Shown here: one piece after another, positions 8,777 through 20,971 of the stretch | Position numbering within the stretch: position 1 is the stretch's first letter | Layout: every line of letters starts with the position of its first letter | DNA from: Chromobacterium paludis | Lineage (GTDB): Bacteria > Pseudomonadota > Gammaproteobacteria > Burkholderiales > Chromobacteriaceae | Direction: 5' to 3' | Length of the DNA: 64,000 nt | NCBI RefSeq assembly: GCF_008275125.1 | Contig: NZ_CP043473.1 | Span: forward strand, 2,480,001 to 2,544,000 | Notes under the pieces: model-generated | What the model was told of the DNA's origin: nothing | The model's input: the letters and a program-made list of their open reading frames with translations, nothing else | Database searches by the model: none | Made by a program: the position numbers and the translations under genes

Positions 8777-8799
8777 TACTTAGATATACATACTAAGTA
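8777..8799. promoter_or_regulatory. Perfect 7-bp dyad between the methyltransferase and gcvP
   Basis: TACTTAG-N9-CTAAGTA. Together with the palindrome at 8738-8758 it suggests a regulated minus-strand promoter. Confidence 0.4.
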
Positions 8800-8828
8800 A
8801 TTACACCTAATTTCTTACGCTAGCCAAG

Positions 8829-8860
8829 AAAAAACCCCGCCGGCGGTCGCCAGGCGGGGT
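8829..8860 (-). terminator. Terminator of the glycine cleavage operon
   Basis: On the minus strand, ACCCCGCC pairs with GGCGGGGT and runs into a T tract, 22 bp beyond the gcvP stop. Confidence 0.82.
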
Positions 8861-8882
8861 GGTAAACAAACAGGCACCAGGC

Positions 8883-11735
<2,853 letters not shown>

Positions 11736-11751
11736 ACAAAACCTTTCTTTT

Positions 11752-11870
11752 GCCACGAAAACCACGAAAGGACACGAACGCCTGATGAGCAGCCGAAAAG
11801 CCGCTCACCCTGAGAAAAGCCGGAATAGGCTTACTGTTATCTTTTGTGTCTTTTCGTGGTTTTCGTGGCT
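11752..11870. repeat. Inverted-repeat element between gcvH and gcvP
   Basis: The left arm (11752-11778, GCCACGAAAACCACGAAAG...) is nearly the reverse complement of the right arm (11843-11870, ...CTTTTCGTGGTTTTCGTGGC), around about 64 bp of unrelated sequence. The arms themselves contain direct CCACGAAA repeats. It resembles a small non-autonomous palindromic element of the kind dispersed between genes; copies elsewhere cannot be checked here. Confidence 0.65.
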
Positions 11871-11871
11871 A

Positions 11872-11909
11872 AAAAACAAACGCCCCTGTGTCTTGCGACT
11901 AAGGGGCGT
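11872..11909 (-). terminator. Terminator or attenuator after gcvH
   Basis: ACGCCCCT...AGGGGCGT with a long loop, followed on the minus strand by TTGTTTTTT. It would end or reduce transcription between gcvH and gcvP. Confidence 0.65.
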
Positions 11910-11915
11910 ATCACA

Positions 11916-12302
11916 TCAGGCGCCGATTTCCTTGGCGTAGGCGGCGGCGTCCATCAGGCCGTCCAGCTCCGCGGCGTTGGCCGGCTTGATCTTGAAGAAC
12001 CAGCCGTCGCCATACGGATCGGTATTGGCCAGATCCGGCGTGCCTTCCAGCTCGGCGTTCACCTCCAGCACTTCGCCGGCGATCGGGCAGTAGACGTCGG
12101 AAGCGGCTTTCACCGACTCCACCACGCCAGCCTGCTCATCCTTGGCCAGCGCGGCGCCCACTTTCGGCAACTCGACGAACACGATGTCGCCCAGCAGTTC
12201 CTGCGCGTGCGCGGTGATGCCCACGGTCACGGAGCCGTCGGCTTCCAGGCGCAGCCATTCGTGGCTTTCAACGTACTTCAGTTCGGCGGGGATGTTGCTC
12301 AT
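11916..12302 (-). CDS. gcvH: Glycine cleavage system H protein
   Basis: The 128-residue lipoyl carrier shuttles the aminomethyl group between P- and T-proteins. The lipoylated lysine is K65 in [12 protein letters not shown], and SHEWLRLE near residue 13 is the usual N-terminal block. Length matches the family. It lies 57 bp downstream of gcvT and is read with it from the riboswitch-controlled promoter. Confidence 0.97.
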   Translation of the reverse strand: MSNIPAELKYVESHEWLRLEADGSVTVGITAHAQELLGDIVFVELPKVGAALAKDEQAGVVESVKAASDVYCPIAGEVLEVNAELEGTPDLANTDPYGDGWFFKIKPANAAELDGLMDAAAYAKEIGA

Positions 12303-12359
12303 CTCGGTTTCTCCAGTCCTAGCTATGATCGGGGATGGCGGCGCGAGGCGCCTGCCGGT

Positions 12360-13448
12360 TTATTCGAATACTTTCTTGCCGTTGCGGACAAAGGGCATCT
12401 TCACCACGCGCACATCGGTCAGCGTGCCGCGCAGGTCCACCTGGGCGGTGGCGCCGGTGGCGGCCGGCACGCGGGCGATGGCGATGGAGTGTTTCAAGGT
12501 GGGCGAGAAGGTGCCGCTGGTGATCACGCCTTCGCCCACGCCCTCCACCACTACCTTCAGGCCTTCGCGCAATACGCCGCGGCCTTCCAGCACCAAGCCG
12601 ACTTGCTTCATCTTCACGCCGGCGGCCTTTTGCGCTTCCAGCGCCTCGCGGCCGTTGAATTTGCGCTCGGCCGGCTCCCAGGCGATGGTCCAGCCCATGC
12701 CGGCTTCCAGCGGCGACACGGTTTCGTCCATGTCGTGGCCGTACAGATTCATGCCGGCTTCCAGGCGCAGCGTGTCGCGCGCGCCCAGGCCGATGGGCGC
12801 GACGCCCACGGCTTGCAATTGATTGAAGAAGGCGATGGCCTGATCGGCCGGGATCATGATTTCCAAACCGTCTTCGCCGGTATAGCCGGTGCGAGCGTAG
12901 AACCACTCGCCCTGCGGCAGGCCTTGGAACACTTTGAGCGCGCGGATGGCCTCGGCCAGCTCCGGCTTGACGGCGCAGACTTTGTCTATGGCTTGCGGGC
13001 CTTGCACCGCCAGCATCGCCAGGTCGCGGCGCACCTTCAGCGCCACATCGAAACCAGCCTTCTGGCTTTCCATCCAGGCCAGGTCTTTTTCGGTAGTGCC
13101 GGCGTTGACCACCATGCGGTAGCCGTAGGAAGTGAGATAGACGATGAGGTCGTCGACAACGGTGCCCTGCGGGGTCAGCATGCCGGAATACAGCGCCTTG
13201 CCTTCGAAGCCGAGCTTGGCCACGTCGTTGGCGATCAGCTTTTGCAGCCAGGCCTTGGCGTCGGAACCGGTGATGTCGACCACCGTCATGTGGGACACGT
13301 CGAACATGCCGGCGTCGCTGCGCACGATTTCATGCTCTTTCAGCTGGGAACCGTAATGGATGGGCATTTCCCAACCGGCGAAATCGACCATCTTGGCGCC
13401 GGCGGCGATATGGGCATCAAACAGCGGGGTACGTTTCGGGGCCGTCAT
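12360..13448 (-). CDS. gcvT: Aminomethyltransferase, glycine cleavage T protein
   Basis: The 362-residue T-protein transfers the one-carbon unit to tetrahydrofolate and releases ammonia. Typical blocks are [20 protein letters not shown] near the N-terminus, [14 protein letters not shown] and [15 protein letters not shown]. It is the first gene after the tandem glycine riboswitch and heads the gcvT-H-P operon. Confidence 0.97.
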   Translation of the reverse strand: MTAPKRTPLFDAHIAAGAKMVDFAGWEMPIHYGSQLKEHEIVRSDAGMFDVSHMTVVDITGSDAKAWLQKLIANDVAKLGFEGKALYSGMLTPQGTVVDDLIVYLTSYGYRMVVNAGTTEKDLAWMESQKAGFDVALKVRRDLAMLAVQGPQAIDKVCAVKPELAEAIRALKVFQGLPQGEWFYARTGYTGEDGLEIMIPADQAIAFFNQLQAVGVAPIGLGARDTLRLEAGMNLYGHDMDETVSPLEAGMGWTIAWEPAERKFNGREALEAQKAAGVKMKQVGLVLEGRGVLREGLKVVVEGVGEGVITSGTFSPTLKHSIAIARVPAATGATAQVDLRGTLTDVRVVKMPFVRNGKKVFE

Positions 13449-13495
13449 GGCGCGGTTCCTTAGAGAAAAGTGTGGATAGCCTCATCAACCACACC

Positions 13496-13684
13496 CCTCT
13501 GTCCCTGCACCTGAGATTTTCCGGCCGGATAAGCCGTTAGCCCCTTCGGTGGGCGCCGCGCGGGCGCCGCTCTCCAGATTGCGCAGGCCGGCAGCCGCCA
13601 ACCTGATGATACAGTCCTTTTGCCTGAGCGATTAGCGGGTGCGCTTGCGCCTTCGGCGGCGGCCCAGAGCCGCTCTCTCCTGTA
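13496..13684 (-). promoter_or_regulatory. Tandem glycine riboswitch upstream of gcvT
   Basis: Two glycine aptamers are visible on the minus strand. The first (about 13684-13610) has GGAGAGAG, a GCCGAAGG-type core and CGCTCAGGCAAAAGGAC. The second (about 13577-13497) has GGAGAG, CACCGAAGGGG and ATCTCAGGTGCAGGGACAGAG. These are the conserved core strings of the glycine riboswitch family, and the position before gcvT is the usual one. The family normally activates the glycine cleavage genes when glycine is abundant. The transcript must start upstream of 13684. Confidence 0.93.
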
Positions 13685-13814
13685 TGACCCGGCGATTATG
13701 GTGGCGATGTCCCCGCCTTGGCAAGCCGTGTTTATTTCGACATGAAACAGTCAGCAAAAATGTTTTTCAAAGAAAACATTCGCGCCGATTAATTCATAAT
13801 ATATATTCGAAAAC

Positions 13815-13845
13815 GAAAAAAGCGCAGGCTGACGCGCTGCGCTTT
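13815..13845 (-). terminator. Terminator of the APC permease gene
   Basis: AAAGCGCAG pairs with CTGCGCTTT; on the minus strand T residues follow. It lies 22 bp past the permease stop. Confidence 0.8.
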
Positions 13846-13866
13846 AGTTCCTATCCATCCCGCGGC

Positions 13867-15198
13867 TCAATCGGCGGCGTGGCGCTCCTTGAGCTGCCAC
13901 ACATAAATCGGCAGGCCCAGCAGCAAGAGCAGCATGCCCCACATCACGATGTCGGCGCCGGAACCATACAAGGCCCATAAGGAATAGATAAAGCCTATCC
14001 CGGCGAAAACTCCCGGCGCGACATAATCCTTGGGCGCGAACGCTTTGCCGCGCATCAGCATGATGGCGATCAGCGCCATCGAGCAGAAGGCGTAAGGCAG
14101 CAAGGTGGTGGCAGTGGCCAGCAGGATGATGAATTCAAAAATCTTCACCCCGCTATCCCCGCCCGCGTACTTCATCGCCATCAGTATGGTCACCAGAGAA
14201 CTGGACAGCACCAGGCCGAAGATGGGCACCCCGGCCGCGTTGCGCTGGTTGAAGCGGCGGGGGAACAAACCATCTTTGGCCGCGGCGGCCGGCACGTGCG
14301 CCTGCATCAGGCTCCAGCCGTTCAGCGCGCCGAAGCACGACACCACGGCGCCGAAACCGACCACCCAATAACCCCAATCGCCCCACATCAGCTTGGCGGC
14401 GTCGGCGAACGGCGCTTGCGAGGCGGCCAGCGTGTCGGACGGCATCAGCCCCATCAAGGAGATGGTGGACAAGATGTAAAGCACGGTGGCCAGCAGCGTG
14501 CCTATCACCGTGGCGCGCGGAATGGTCTTCTCGGGCTGATCCACGTCGCCCGCCGGCACCGAGGCCGACTCCAGGCCCAGGAAGGCCCACAGCGTCAACG
14601 CCATGGTGGCGGACAATGAGGGCAACAAGGGCTTGCCATGCGGATTGAAGGCCAGATTTTCCGGATGCATGTGGAAGAAACCGATGAAGGTTACCGCGGC
14701 CAGGGGCAAGAGCTTGAGCAGCGTGGTCACCACCGCGACGACGCCGGAGCTGTGCGCGCCGCGGCTGTTGATCCAGGTGACGACCCAGATCAGGCCGATG
14801 GCGAAAGCGCCGGCCAGCAATTCGCTATGCCCCAGAACCGGGAAGAAAACCTGCATATAACTGGTGGCCGCCACCGCCAGCGCGGCATTGCCGGCCCATA
14901 GCGCGATCCAATAGCCCCAGGCGATCCAGAAACCGGCGAAGTCGCCGAAACCGGCATGGATATAGGCGTAAGGCCCGCCTTCGCGCGGCAGAATGGCGGA
15001 CAGGCGCGCGAACACCAACGCCAGGCAAATGGCGCCGCCCGCCGTCAAAATCCAACCCAGCAGCGAAATGCCGCCAAAGGGCGCCAATGATGCCGGCAGC
15101 AGAAACACGCCGGACCCTATCATATTGCCCACCACCAGGGCGGTGCACATCCAGACTCCGAGCGAGCCTTTCTTGGGGGAGGAACTGTTTTCGCTCAA
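13867..15198 (-). CDS. APC-family amino-acid permease (AdiC/PotE-like)
   Basis: An inner-membrane amino-acid transporter or antiporter of about 443 residues with about 12 hydrophobic segments. The start of TM1, VVGNMIGSGVFLLPASLAPFG, is the APC signature, and TMALTLWAFLGLESASVPAGDV is the TM6 region of AdiC-like antiporters. Substrate is not readable; basic amino acids or their decarboxylation products are typical. I propose a TTG start at 15198 (LSENSSSPKKGS) with GGAG nine bases upstream, because the longer frame to 15267 adds an unlikely leader. It lies upstream of the glycine operon but has its own terminator. Confidence 0.85.
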   Translation of the reverse strand: MSENSSSPKKGSLGVWMCTALVVGNMIGSGVFLLPASLAPFGGISLLGWILTAGGAICLALVFARLSAILPREGGPYAYIHAGFGDFAGFWIAWGYWIALWAGNAALAVAATSYMQVFFPVLGHSELLAGAFAIGLIWVVTWINSRGAHSSGVVAVVTTLLKLLPLAAVTFIGFFHMHPENLAFNPHGKPLLPSLSATMALTLWAFLGLESASVPAGDVDQPEKTIPRATVIGTLLATVLYILSTISLMGLMPSDTLAASQAPFADAAKLMWGDWGYWVVGFGAVVSCFGALNGWSLMQAHVPAAAAKDGLFPRRFNQRNAAGVPIFGLVLSSSLVTILMAMKYAGGDSGVKIFEFIILLATATTLLPYAFCSMALIAIMLMRGKAFAPKDYVAPGVFAGIGFIYSLWALYGSGADIVMWGMLLLLLGLPIYVWQLKERHAAD

Positions 15199-15455
15199 AC
15201 CTGATTCTCCATCGCGAAGGAAAACCGCGCGCCGGCCAATCGGGCCGGGCGCCCATGCATGAGGCAAACGGAACAGGCGATGAACCGCCGGATCATGGCT
15301 TCAACATAGTCGAAGCCGGATTGCCGGGCGTCATGGATCGCTGGGCCGCGCCAAAAAAAGGGCGCATTAGAACACAGATTTGACGTAAAAACATGTCGCG
15401 TTGTCGAATTTCTTTACAGAAATTCTTGCGCGATCAGCAGTTTATGCAAATGAAA

Positions 15456-16358
15456 TCAGAAAACCGCCGCAGGCAAGGTCAAAGGCCCCCGCGGCACCCG
15501 CTGCAAGGACCAATTCAGGCGAGCCCAGGCCCACAGCTCGTCCAGCGTGGCGCATTCGTCTGGAGGAATATGTCCCAGTCGGGACAAGGCCTCGCGCAAC
15601 TGGCTGGCAGCGTCTTCGCGGGCAATGGCAGGCGCCAGTGTTTGTTTGGACAGTTTTTCCCCTGCCGCATTGGTCAACACCGGCAGATGGCAATAGTCCG
15701 GGGCCGGCAGGCCCAAAGCCTCGTACACGGCCACCTGCCGCGGCGTGGACACCAGCAGGTCGGCGCCGCGCACGATATCGGTAATGCCCTGCTCCGCGTC
15801 GTCCACCACCACCGCCAGTTGATAGGCCCAGAAGCCGTCGGCGCGCAGCAGCACGAAATCGCCGATATCGCGCGCCAAATCCTGTCGGTACTCCCCCTGC
15901 AGCCTGTCGCGCACCAGACAGTCGCCCTCTGGCGCCCGCAGGCGCCAGGCCCGGCCTTCCCGTCCACCCGGACAGCCATCGCGGCAGGTGCCAGGATAGA
16001 CATAGCCATCCAGCCCCCGCCGCGCCGCCGCGGCGATCTCCTTGCGCGTGCAGCAACAGGCGTAAGCCCGCCCGGAACCGATCAACTGCCGCAGCGCCTG
16101 GCGGTACAGATCATGGCGCCGGCTTTGATACGTCACCTCGCCATCCCATTCAAAGCCAAACGCATCCAGCGTGCGCAAAATATCATCGGCCGCGCCGGGC
16201 ACCTCGCGCGGCGGATCCAGGTCCTCCATGCGCAACAGCCATTGGCCGCCGCGGCTGCGCGCCTCAAGATAGCTGCCGACTGCCGTGCTGAGCGAACCCG
16301 CATGCAGCAGGCCTGTGGGACTGGGGGCGAAACGGCCCCGGTAGAGTGCGTTGGACAT
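15456..16358 (-). CDS. gluQ: Glutamyl-Q tRNA(Asp) synthetase
   Basis: A 300-residue paralogue of the glutamyl-tRNA synthetase catalytic domain that attaches glutamate to queuosine-34 of tRNA(Asp). The HIGH-type motif is [14 protein letters not shown] (residues 10-23) and the KMSKS-type motif is KLSKQ. Cysteines in [10 protein letters not shown] and CRDGC form the expected zinc site. It lacks the anticodon-binding half of GltX, as the family does. It is divergent from fdxA with a 94-bp gap. Confidence 0.93.
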   Translation of the reverse strand: MSNALYRGRFAPSPTGLLHAGSLSTAVGSYLEARSRGGQWLLRMEDLDPPREVPGAADDILRTLDAFGFEWDGEVTYQSRRHDLYRQALRQLIGSGRAYACCCTRKEIAAAARRGLDGYVYPGTCRDGCPGGREGRAWRLRAPEGDCLVRDRLQGEYRQDLARDIGDFVLLRADGFWAYQLAVVVDDAEQGITDIVRGADLLVSTPRQVAVYEALGLPAPDYCHLPVLTNAAGEKLSKQTLAPAIAREDAASQLREALSRLGHIPPDECATLDELWAWARLNWSLQRVPRGPLTLPAAVF

Positions 16359-16452
16359 CAGGCGGACGATGCCGGAACGTCTGATCGGAAAAATCCCGCT
16401 AAAATAATGATGATTCCGAACTACGAGCCAGCCATAAAAGAAGGATGCAAGA

Positions 16453-16776
16453 ATGGCCTACGTTGTAACCGATGCCTGTGTGAAATGCAAATACACGGAC
16501 TGCGTGGAGGTCTGCCCGGTGGACTGTTTCCGCGAAGGGCCTAATTTCCTGGCGATAGACCCTGACGAGTGCATAGATTGTTCGCTATGCGTGGCCGAGT
16601 GCCCGGTGGGCGCCATTTACCCCGAAGAAGATGTGCCCGCCGGCCAGGAGGCGTATATCCAGCTCAATGCGGAACTGGCGAAGACATGGCCCAGCATCGT
16701 CAATCGCATCGCCCCGCCGGCCGATCACGCGGACTGGGCTGAAGTCAAAGACAAGCTGCGCTACCTGGAACGGTGA
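16453..16776 (+). CDS. fdxA: Ferredoxin FdxA, 3Fe-4S/4Fe-4S type
   Basis: A 107-residue low-potential electron carrier. Cysteine clusters [18 protein letters not shown] (residues 9-26) and [14 protein letters not shown] hold the two clusters, and the C-terminal extension is typical of the FdxA (Azotobacter ferredoxin I) family. AGAAGGA is placed correctly before the ATG. The redox partner is unknown. Confidence 0.95.
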   Translation: MAYVVTDACVKCKYTDCVEVCPVDCFREGPNFLAIDPDECIDCSLCVAECPVGAIYPEEDVPAGQEAYIQLNAELAKTWPSIVNRIAPPADHADWAEVKDKLRYLER

Positions 16777-16841
16777 GGCCGGGCCTGGCCAGACGCGGCG
16801 GGGCGACCAGGACGGCGCGCCCCGCTCGATTGCCCGCACGC

Positions 16842-17156
16842 TCAGCCAGCGGGCCGGATGGTGAACATCTTGTTGAAGCAGGCGATTTCAAATACCTGCA
16901 TCACCGCCTCATGGCAGTTGACCAACACCATGGATTTTTTCTGCCCCGCCGCGCGCTCCTTCAGCAGCAGCAGCATGCCCAGCGCGGAACTGTCTAGAAA
17001 TGGCACCTGATCGAAATCCACGCGTATTTCCGACACGCCATTGTTATCCAATAGCTCCTGGCTCGCCTGGCGAAAATCCTTATGCAGATTGAAGTCGAAT
17101 TGACCAATCAGCATCATGGTGCCCACATTGCCCTCGACTCTCACTATCGGTCTCAT
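16842..17156 (-). CDS. STAS-domain anti-sigma factor antagonist-like protein
   Basis: A single STAS domain of 104 residues. The phosphorylatable serine position is in [17 protein letters not shown], and [13 protein letters not shown] precedes it. Such proteins act in partner-switching; in Pseudomonas, HsbA of this type controls FlgM. I chose ATG 17156, which overlaps the kinase stop by 4 bp (ATGA), because the domain starts there; the frame is open to 17270 but overlaps the kinase. Coupling to the kinase and the nearby che genes suggests a role in motility control. Confidence 0.85.
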   Translation of the reverse strand: MRPIVRVEGNVGTMMLIGQFDFNLHKDFRQASQELLDNNGVSEIRVDFDQVPFLDSSALGMLLLLKERAAGQKKSMVLVNCHEAVMQVFEIACFNKMFTIRPAG

Positions 17157-18364
17157 TGTCGCCCCTCGCCTTTCCCTGATGGATTGCCTGACATAGCCGG
17201 AACGGACCCGACCGTCGCCCGCGGCAGCTTCAACTCGAAACATGCCCCGCCCGTTCCCCTGTTGTAACACCTGACATCGCCGCCCAGCTCTTCCGCCACC
17301 TTCTTCACGATAGCCAAGCCCAAACCCGTACCGCCAGGACGAGACGTAAAAAACGGCTCGAAAATCCGGTCCTGAATGCCAGGCTCCAAACCGGGTCCAT
17401 CATCGTCCACCCGGAACACCACGCTAGATGGCTCGACCAGGACCTGCATCCCTACTCTACCGCCGACAGGCGTAAATTGCAGCGCGTTCTCCAGCAAATT
17501 GACCAAAGCGCCCTGCAAGGCCTTGCGGTCCACCAGAACCGTTATGGCAGAAGCCACAGGCGGATGGCAATCGAAAAATACACCTTTGTCATGACATTGC
17601 GGCGCCATCACGGCGCACACATCCTCAAGCAGGCTGGAGGCATCCGCCTCCTCCAACGAGGACACCTGGCCTCTGACGAAGCTCAGCATATTCTGAATCA
17701 ACCCCTCCAGCGCGCGCATTCTCGCTAGGCTTTTGTCTACGAAGCGCGCCCGGTCTTCCGGCTTGGGCAAGTCCAGCTTCAAGTTGGCCGTATACAACAT
17801 CGCGCTGGCCAAAGGCGTGCGCAATTGATGGGCCAAGGATGCCGCCATGCTGCCCATAGAAGCCAGTTTCTGCTGCCTGGCCAACTCAAGACTGAGCTGA
17901 TGCAGCCGGGTCACGTCGTGAATAAGCACAATCCTGCCGCCGGACGCGGGAAGATCCTGATACTGCAGCGTCAAACGGCAAACGCCCTCCGGTCCCGGCA
18001 AGGCATACGTATCATCCAGCTCGCTTCTTTGCAGGATACCGCAAACCGTCTCCCAGCTTTTCCCGATAAAACAGCCGCTTAGCAAGGACTCCGCCGCCAG
18101 GTTCTGCGCGATCACCACGCCAGTCGGCGACAACTCCACCACGCCGGCCGGCAACACTTTCAACAACAGGCCCAGGCGCTCGGCCAGCGCCGCATTCTCG
18201 TCTCGTTGTTTTCGCAACTGGTTGTTCGCCTCATCCAATTGCGCATTCAAAACGTTAACTTGGACCTCAAGTTGTCTATATGCATCAATGAGTTGACTGG
18301 ATACGGCATTGAACTGTTCGAACGCCGCTTCCAGTTGCTGTTGATCCTTCAGGCTTGAAACCAT
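17153..18364 (-). CDS. FleS/FlrB-like PAS sensor histidine kinase
   Basis: A cytoplasmic histidine kinase of about 403 residues. An N-terminal coiled coil is followed by a PAS domain, a HisKA domain with the phospho-acceptor in [14 protein letters not shown], and a HATPase domain ([30 protein letters not shown]). The HQLRTPL sequence and the lack of membrane segments match FleS/FlrB flagellar kinases. No FleR-type response regulator is adjacent, so the partner must lie elsewhere. The ATG at 18364 is used; an in-frame GTG at 18400 is possible and neither has a clear ribosome binding site. Confidence 0.85.
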   Translation of the reverse strand: MVSSLKDQQQLEAAFEQFNAVSSQLIDAYRQLEVQVNVLNAQLDEANNQLRKQRDENAALAERLGLLLKVLPAGVVELSPTGVVIAQNLAAESLLSGCFIGKSWETVCGILQRSELDDTYALPGPEGVCRLTLQYQDLPASGGRIVLIHDVTRLHQLSLELARQQKLASMGSMAASLAHQLRTPLASAMLYTANLKLDLPKPEDRARFVDKSLARMRALEGLIQNMLSFVRGQVSSLEEADASSLLEDVCAVMAPQCHDKGVFFDCHPPVASAITVLVDRKALQGALVNLLENALQFTPVGGRVGMQVLVEPSSVVFRVDDDGPGLEPGIQDRIFEPFFTSRPGGTGLGLAIVKKVAEELGGDVRCYNRGTGGACFELKLPRATVGSVPAMSGNPSGKGEGRQ

Positions 18365-18542
18365 AGTCGCCGCCGCTTCACTGTCATTTGTAAAAACCAC
18401 TTAAACGGTATGATAATGGCCAGTCAACGGTCAGCCAACTTGCGACTGTCACGGTTGCAAGCAAAAAAAACCGGGAAAAACTCATATCTGGGCGTATAAA
18501 GGGAAGTAGTGCGCCATTCCAAAAGATGCTGCGGAGGTTTCT

Positions 18543-19496
18543 GTGTCAGAGCTTCTCAAAAAAATCGACGCCAGAACCAAACTGGCAGGCACCAACAAGC
18601 TGGAAATCCTGCTTTTCTCATTGGGGCATGATCAGCGTACCGGCCGCAAAGAGGTATTTGGTATCAATGTCTTCAAAGTGCGCGAAGTGATGCGCACGCC
18701 GGAAATCACCTCCGCGCCGGAAATGCCCTCCTCCGTAGAAGGCATGGTAAGCCTGCGCGGCTCGCTGGTGCCGGTGATAGACCTGGCCAAGTACGCCGGC
18801 ATCGTCACCAGCAACCGCCCGGAAATCATGATCGTCACCGAATACAACGGTCATACCCAAGGCTTTCTGGTCGAGGCGGTGGACACCATCCTGCGACTCG
18901 ACTGGTCCGCGATGCGGGTGCCGCCTGACATGATCACCAACCGCATGGCCGGCCTGGTGACGGCCGTCACCGAGCTGGAAAACGGCGCGCTGGTGATGAT
19001 GATGGACGTGGAAAAAGTGCTGGCCGAAACCAGCGTGATAGACGATGGCCACAGCTTCATCAATATCGAGCCAGTCAAGGAAGACCGCCGCATCTTCTTC
19101 GCGGACGACAGCGCCGTGGCGCGCAAGCAGATCGAGCGCACGCTGGAGGCGATGAATATCCGTTATACCTACGCGATCAACGGCATGCGCGGCTGGGAAG
19201 ACCTGCAGAAAATGGCCCAGCAGGCCGAAGCGGCAGGCCGCAAGCTATCCGATGACCTGCATCTGGTACTGACCGACGTGGAAATGCCGGAAATGGACGG
19301 CTACATGCTGACCAAGATGATCAAGAGCGATCCAAGATTCGCCGGCATCCCGGTGCTGATGCACTCCTCGCTGTCCGGCTCATCGAACCAGAAGCTCGGC
19401 GAATCGGTCGGCGTGGACTCCTATGTCTCCAAGTTCGAGCCGCAAAAGCTGGCCAGCAAGCTGCGCCAGATGCTGAAACTGGAACCGAGCGAATAA
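18543..19496 (+). CDS. cheV: Chemotaxis coupling protein CheV (first copy)
   Basis: A 317-residue CheW-REC fusion that couples receptors to CheA and can be phosphorylated. The CheW-like domain covers about residues 20-165 (FGINVFKVREVM, EGMVSLRGSLVPVIDL), and the receiver covers about 183-312 with acidic pocket FFADDS and phospho-site D245 in LTDVEMPEMDGYML. It starts with GTG, set by GCGGAGG nine bases upstream. It heads the che cluster; a second cheV follows after 43 bp. Confidence 0.93.
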   Translation: MSELLKKIDARTKLAGTNKLEILLFSLGHDQRTGRKEVFGINVFKVREVMRTPEITSAPEMPSSVEGMVSLRGSLVPVIDLAKYAGIVTSNRPEIMIVTEYNGHTQGFLVEAVDTILRLDWSAMRVPPDMITNRMAGLVTAVTELENGALVMMMDVEKVLAETSVIDDGHSFINIEPVKEDRRIFFADDSAVARKQIERTLEAMNIRYTYAINGMRGWEDLQKMAQQAEAAGRKLSDDLHLVLTDVEMPEMDGYMLTKMIKSDPRFAGIPVLMHSSLSGSSNQKLGESVGVDSYVSKFEPQKLASKLRQMLKLEPSE

Positions 19497-19539
19497 ACCA
19501 AGGCCTTCTTCAAGATTTTCAAGGGATAGGGATCACGAC

Positions 19540-20481
19540 ATGCCTAGCACCGACGCCTCCTTGCTTGCCAGTGTGGACGCCAGGACCAAGCTGGCAGGCT
19601 CCAACAAGATGGAGATCCTGCTGTTCTCGCTGGGAACGCGTGAGACATTCGGCATCAACGTATTCAAGGTGCGCGAAGTCTCGCAGACACCCGCCATCAC
19701 AAAGACTCCGAACATGCCGTTTGGCGTGGAAGGCGTGCTGTCGTTGCGCGGCAACATCATTCCTGTCATCTCGCTGGCCAAATTCATCGGCTACAACAGC
19801 GCCGGCACCAAGTTCGACACGATGATCGTCACCGAATTCAACAAGAGCACCCAGGCCTTCCTGGTGGATTCGGTCGACCGCATCATCCGCGTGGACTGGG
19901 ACAAGGTCCGGGCGCCGGAAAACATCATGGCCGCCGCCGGCGCCAACCAAAACCTGATCACCGCCGTCACCGAGCTGGAAAACGGCAAGCTGGTCTCCAT
20001 TCTCGACGTCGAGCAGATTCTCGCCAGCGTAGTGGGCGAGCCGCGCCTGCCGGACGTGCCGACAGCTCAGTTGGAGAGTGATCAGTACATCTTCTTCGTG
20101 GATGACTCCGTGGTGGCACGCAAGGAAATCACAGGGGTCCTGGAAAAGATGGGCCTCAAGTTCCAGCAAGCAACCAATGGCCGCGAAGCGTGGGATCGGC
20201 TGCAAGTGCTGGCCGGACGCAACTGGGCGGACGGCGAGTGCCTGCACGACTACCTGAAAATCATCCTAGTCGATGCCGAGATGCCGGAAATGGACGGCTA
20301 TGTGCTGACCAAGCTGATCAAGTCCGATCAACGCTTCAAGGGCATACCGGTTATCATGCACTCATCGCTGTCGTCCAACGCCAACCGCGCGATGGGCTCC
20401 AGCGTGGGCGTGGACTCCTATGTCGCCAAGTTCGACCCTGGCGTGTTGGCAGAAACTTTGATTCCATTCCTGCAAAGGTAG
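19540..20481 (+). CDS. cheV: Chemotaxis coupling protein CheV (second copy)
   Basis: A second CheW-REC protein of 313 residues, clearly homologous along its length to the preceding one but diverged. The CheW part reads FGINVFKVREVSQTPAI and EGVLSLRGNIIPVISLAKF; the receiver has FFVDDSVVARKE and D245 in LVDAEMPEMDGYVL. Both phospho-sites are intact, so neither copy looks decayed. Tandem CheV genes may serve different receptor sets. Confidence 0.93.
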   Translation: MPSTDASLLASVDARTKLAGSNKMEILLFSLGTRETFGINVFKVREVSQTPAITKTPNMPFGVEGVLSLRGNIIPVISLAKFIGYNSAGTKFDTMIVTEFNKSTQAFLVDSVDRIIRVDWDKVRAPENIMAAAGANQNLITAVTELENGKLVSILDVEQILASVVGEPRLPDVPTAQLESDQYIFFVDDSVVARKEITGVLEKMGLKFQQATNGREAWDRLQVLAGRNWADGECLHDYLKIILVDAEMPEMDGYVLTKLIKSDQRFKGIPVIMHSSLSSNANRAMGSSVGVDSYVAKFDPGVLAETLIPFLQR

Positions 20482-20532
20482 TCGCTACAATGTGCGCCTT
20501 GATGGAACATAGCTAATTCAGGACATACCTCG

Positions 20533-20928
20533 ATGTCAGACAAGAACATGCGATTTCTGGTCGTGGACGACTTCTCCACCATGCGCAGAATCGTTCGCAA
20601 CCTGTTGAAAGAGTTGGGGTTTACCAACGTAGACGAGGCGGAAGACGGCCAGGTCGCGCTGCACAAGCTGAAAACCCAACATTTTGACTTTATCGTTTCC
20701 GACTGGAACATGCCCAATATGACGGGCATAGAATTACTCAAGGCAGTACGGGCAGATCCTCAGCTGAAGCATCTCCCGTTCATGATGGTGACTGCGGAAG
20801 CCAAGCGCGAAAACATCATTGAAGCCGCCATGGCAGGTGCCAGCGGCTATATCGTGAAGCCTTTCACCGCCGCCACCATGGAAGAGAAGATGAACAAGAT
20901 CTTCCAAAACATGAACAAGCCAGCCTGA
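20533..20928 (+). CDS. cheY: Chemotaxis response regulator CheY
   Basis: A 131-residue single-domain receiver that, when phosphorylated by CheA, binds the flagellar switch. Key residues are D12-D13 ([11 protein letters not shown]), phospho-site D57 in [13 protein letters not shown] in MVTAEAK and K in YIVKPFT. The sequence is very close to enterobacterial CheY. It is followed directly by its phosphatase cheZ. Confidence 0.96.
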   Translation: MSDKNMRFLVVDDFSTMRRIVRNLLKELGFTNVDEAEDGQVALHKLKTQHFDFIVSDWNMPNMTGIELLKAVRADPQLKHLPFMMVTAEAKRENIIEAAMAGASGYIVKPFTAATMEEKMNKIFQNMNKPA

Positions 20929-20971
20929 GCACCAAAAAAGACTGCCCGAGTCGCATTGAGGAGGAAAAAAC

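Noticed and set aside
11844..13463. A 539-codon plus-strand frame across gcvH and gcvT
   Set aside because: It covers two certain genes, an inverted repeat and a terminator, and shows no domain.
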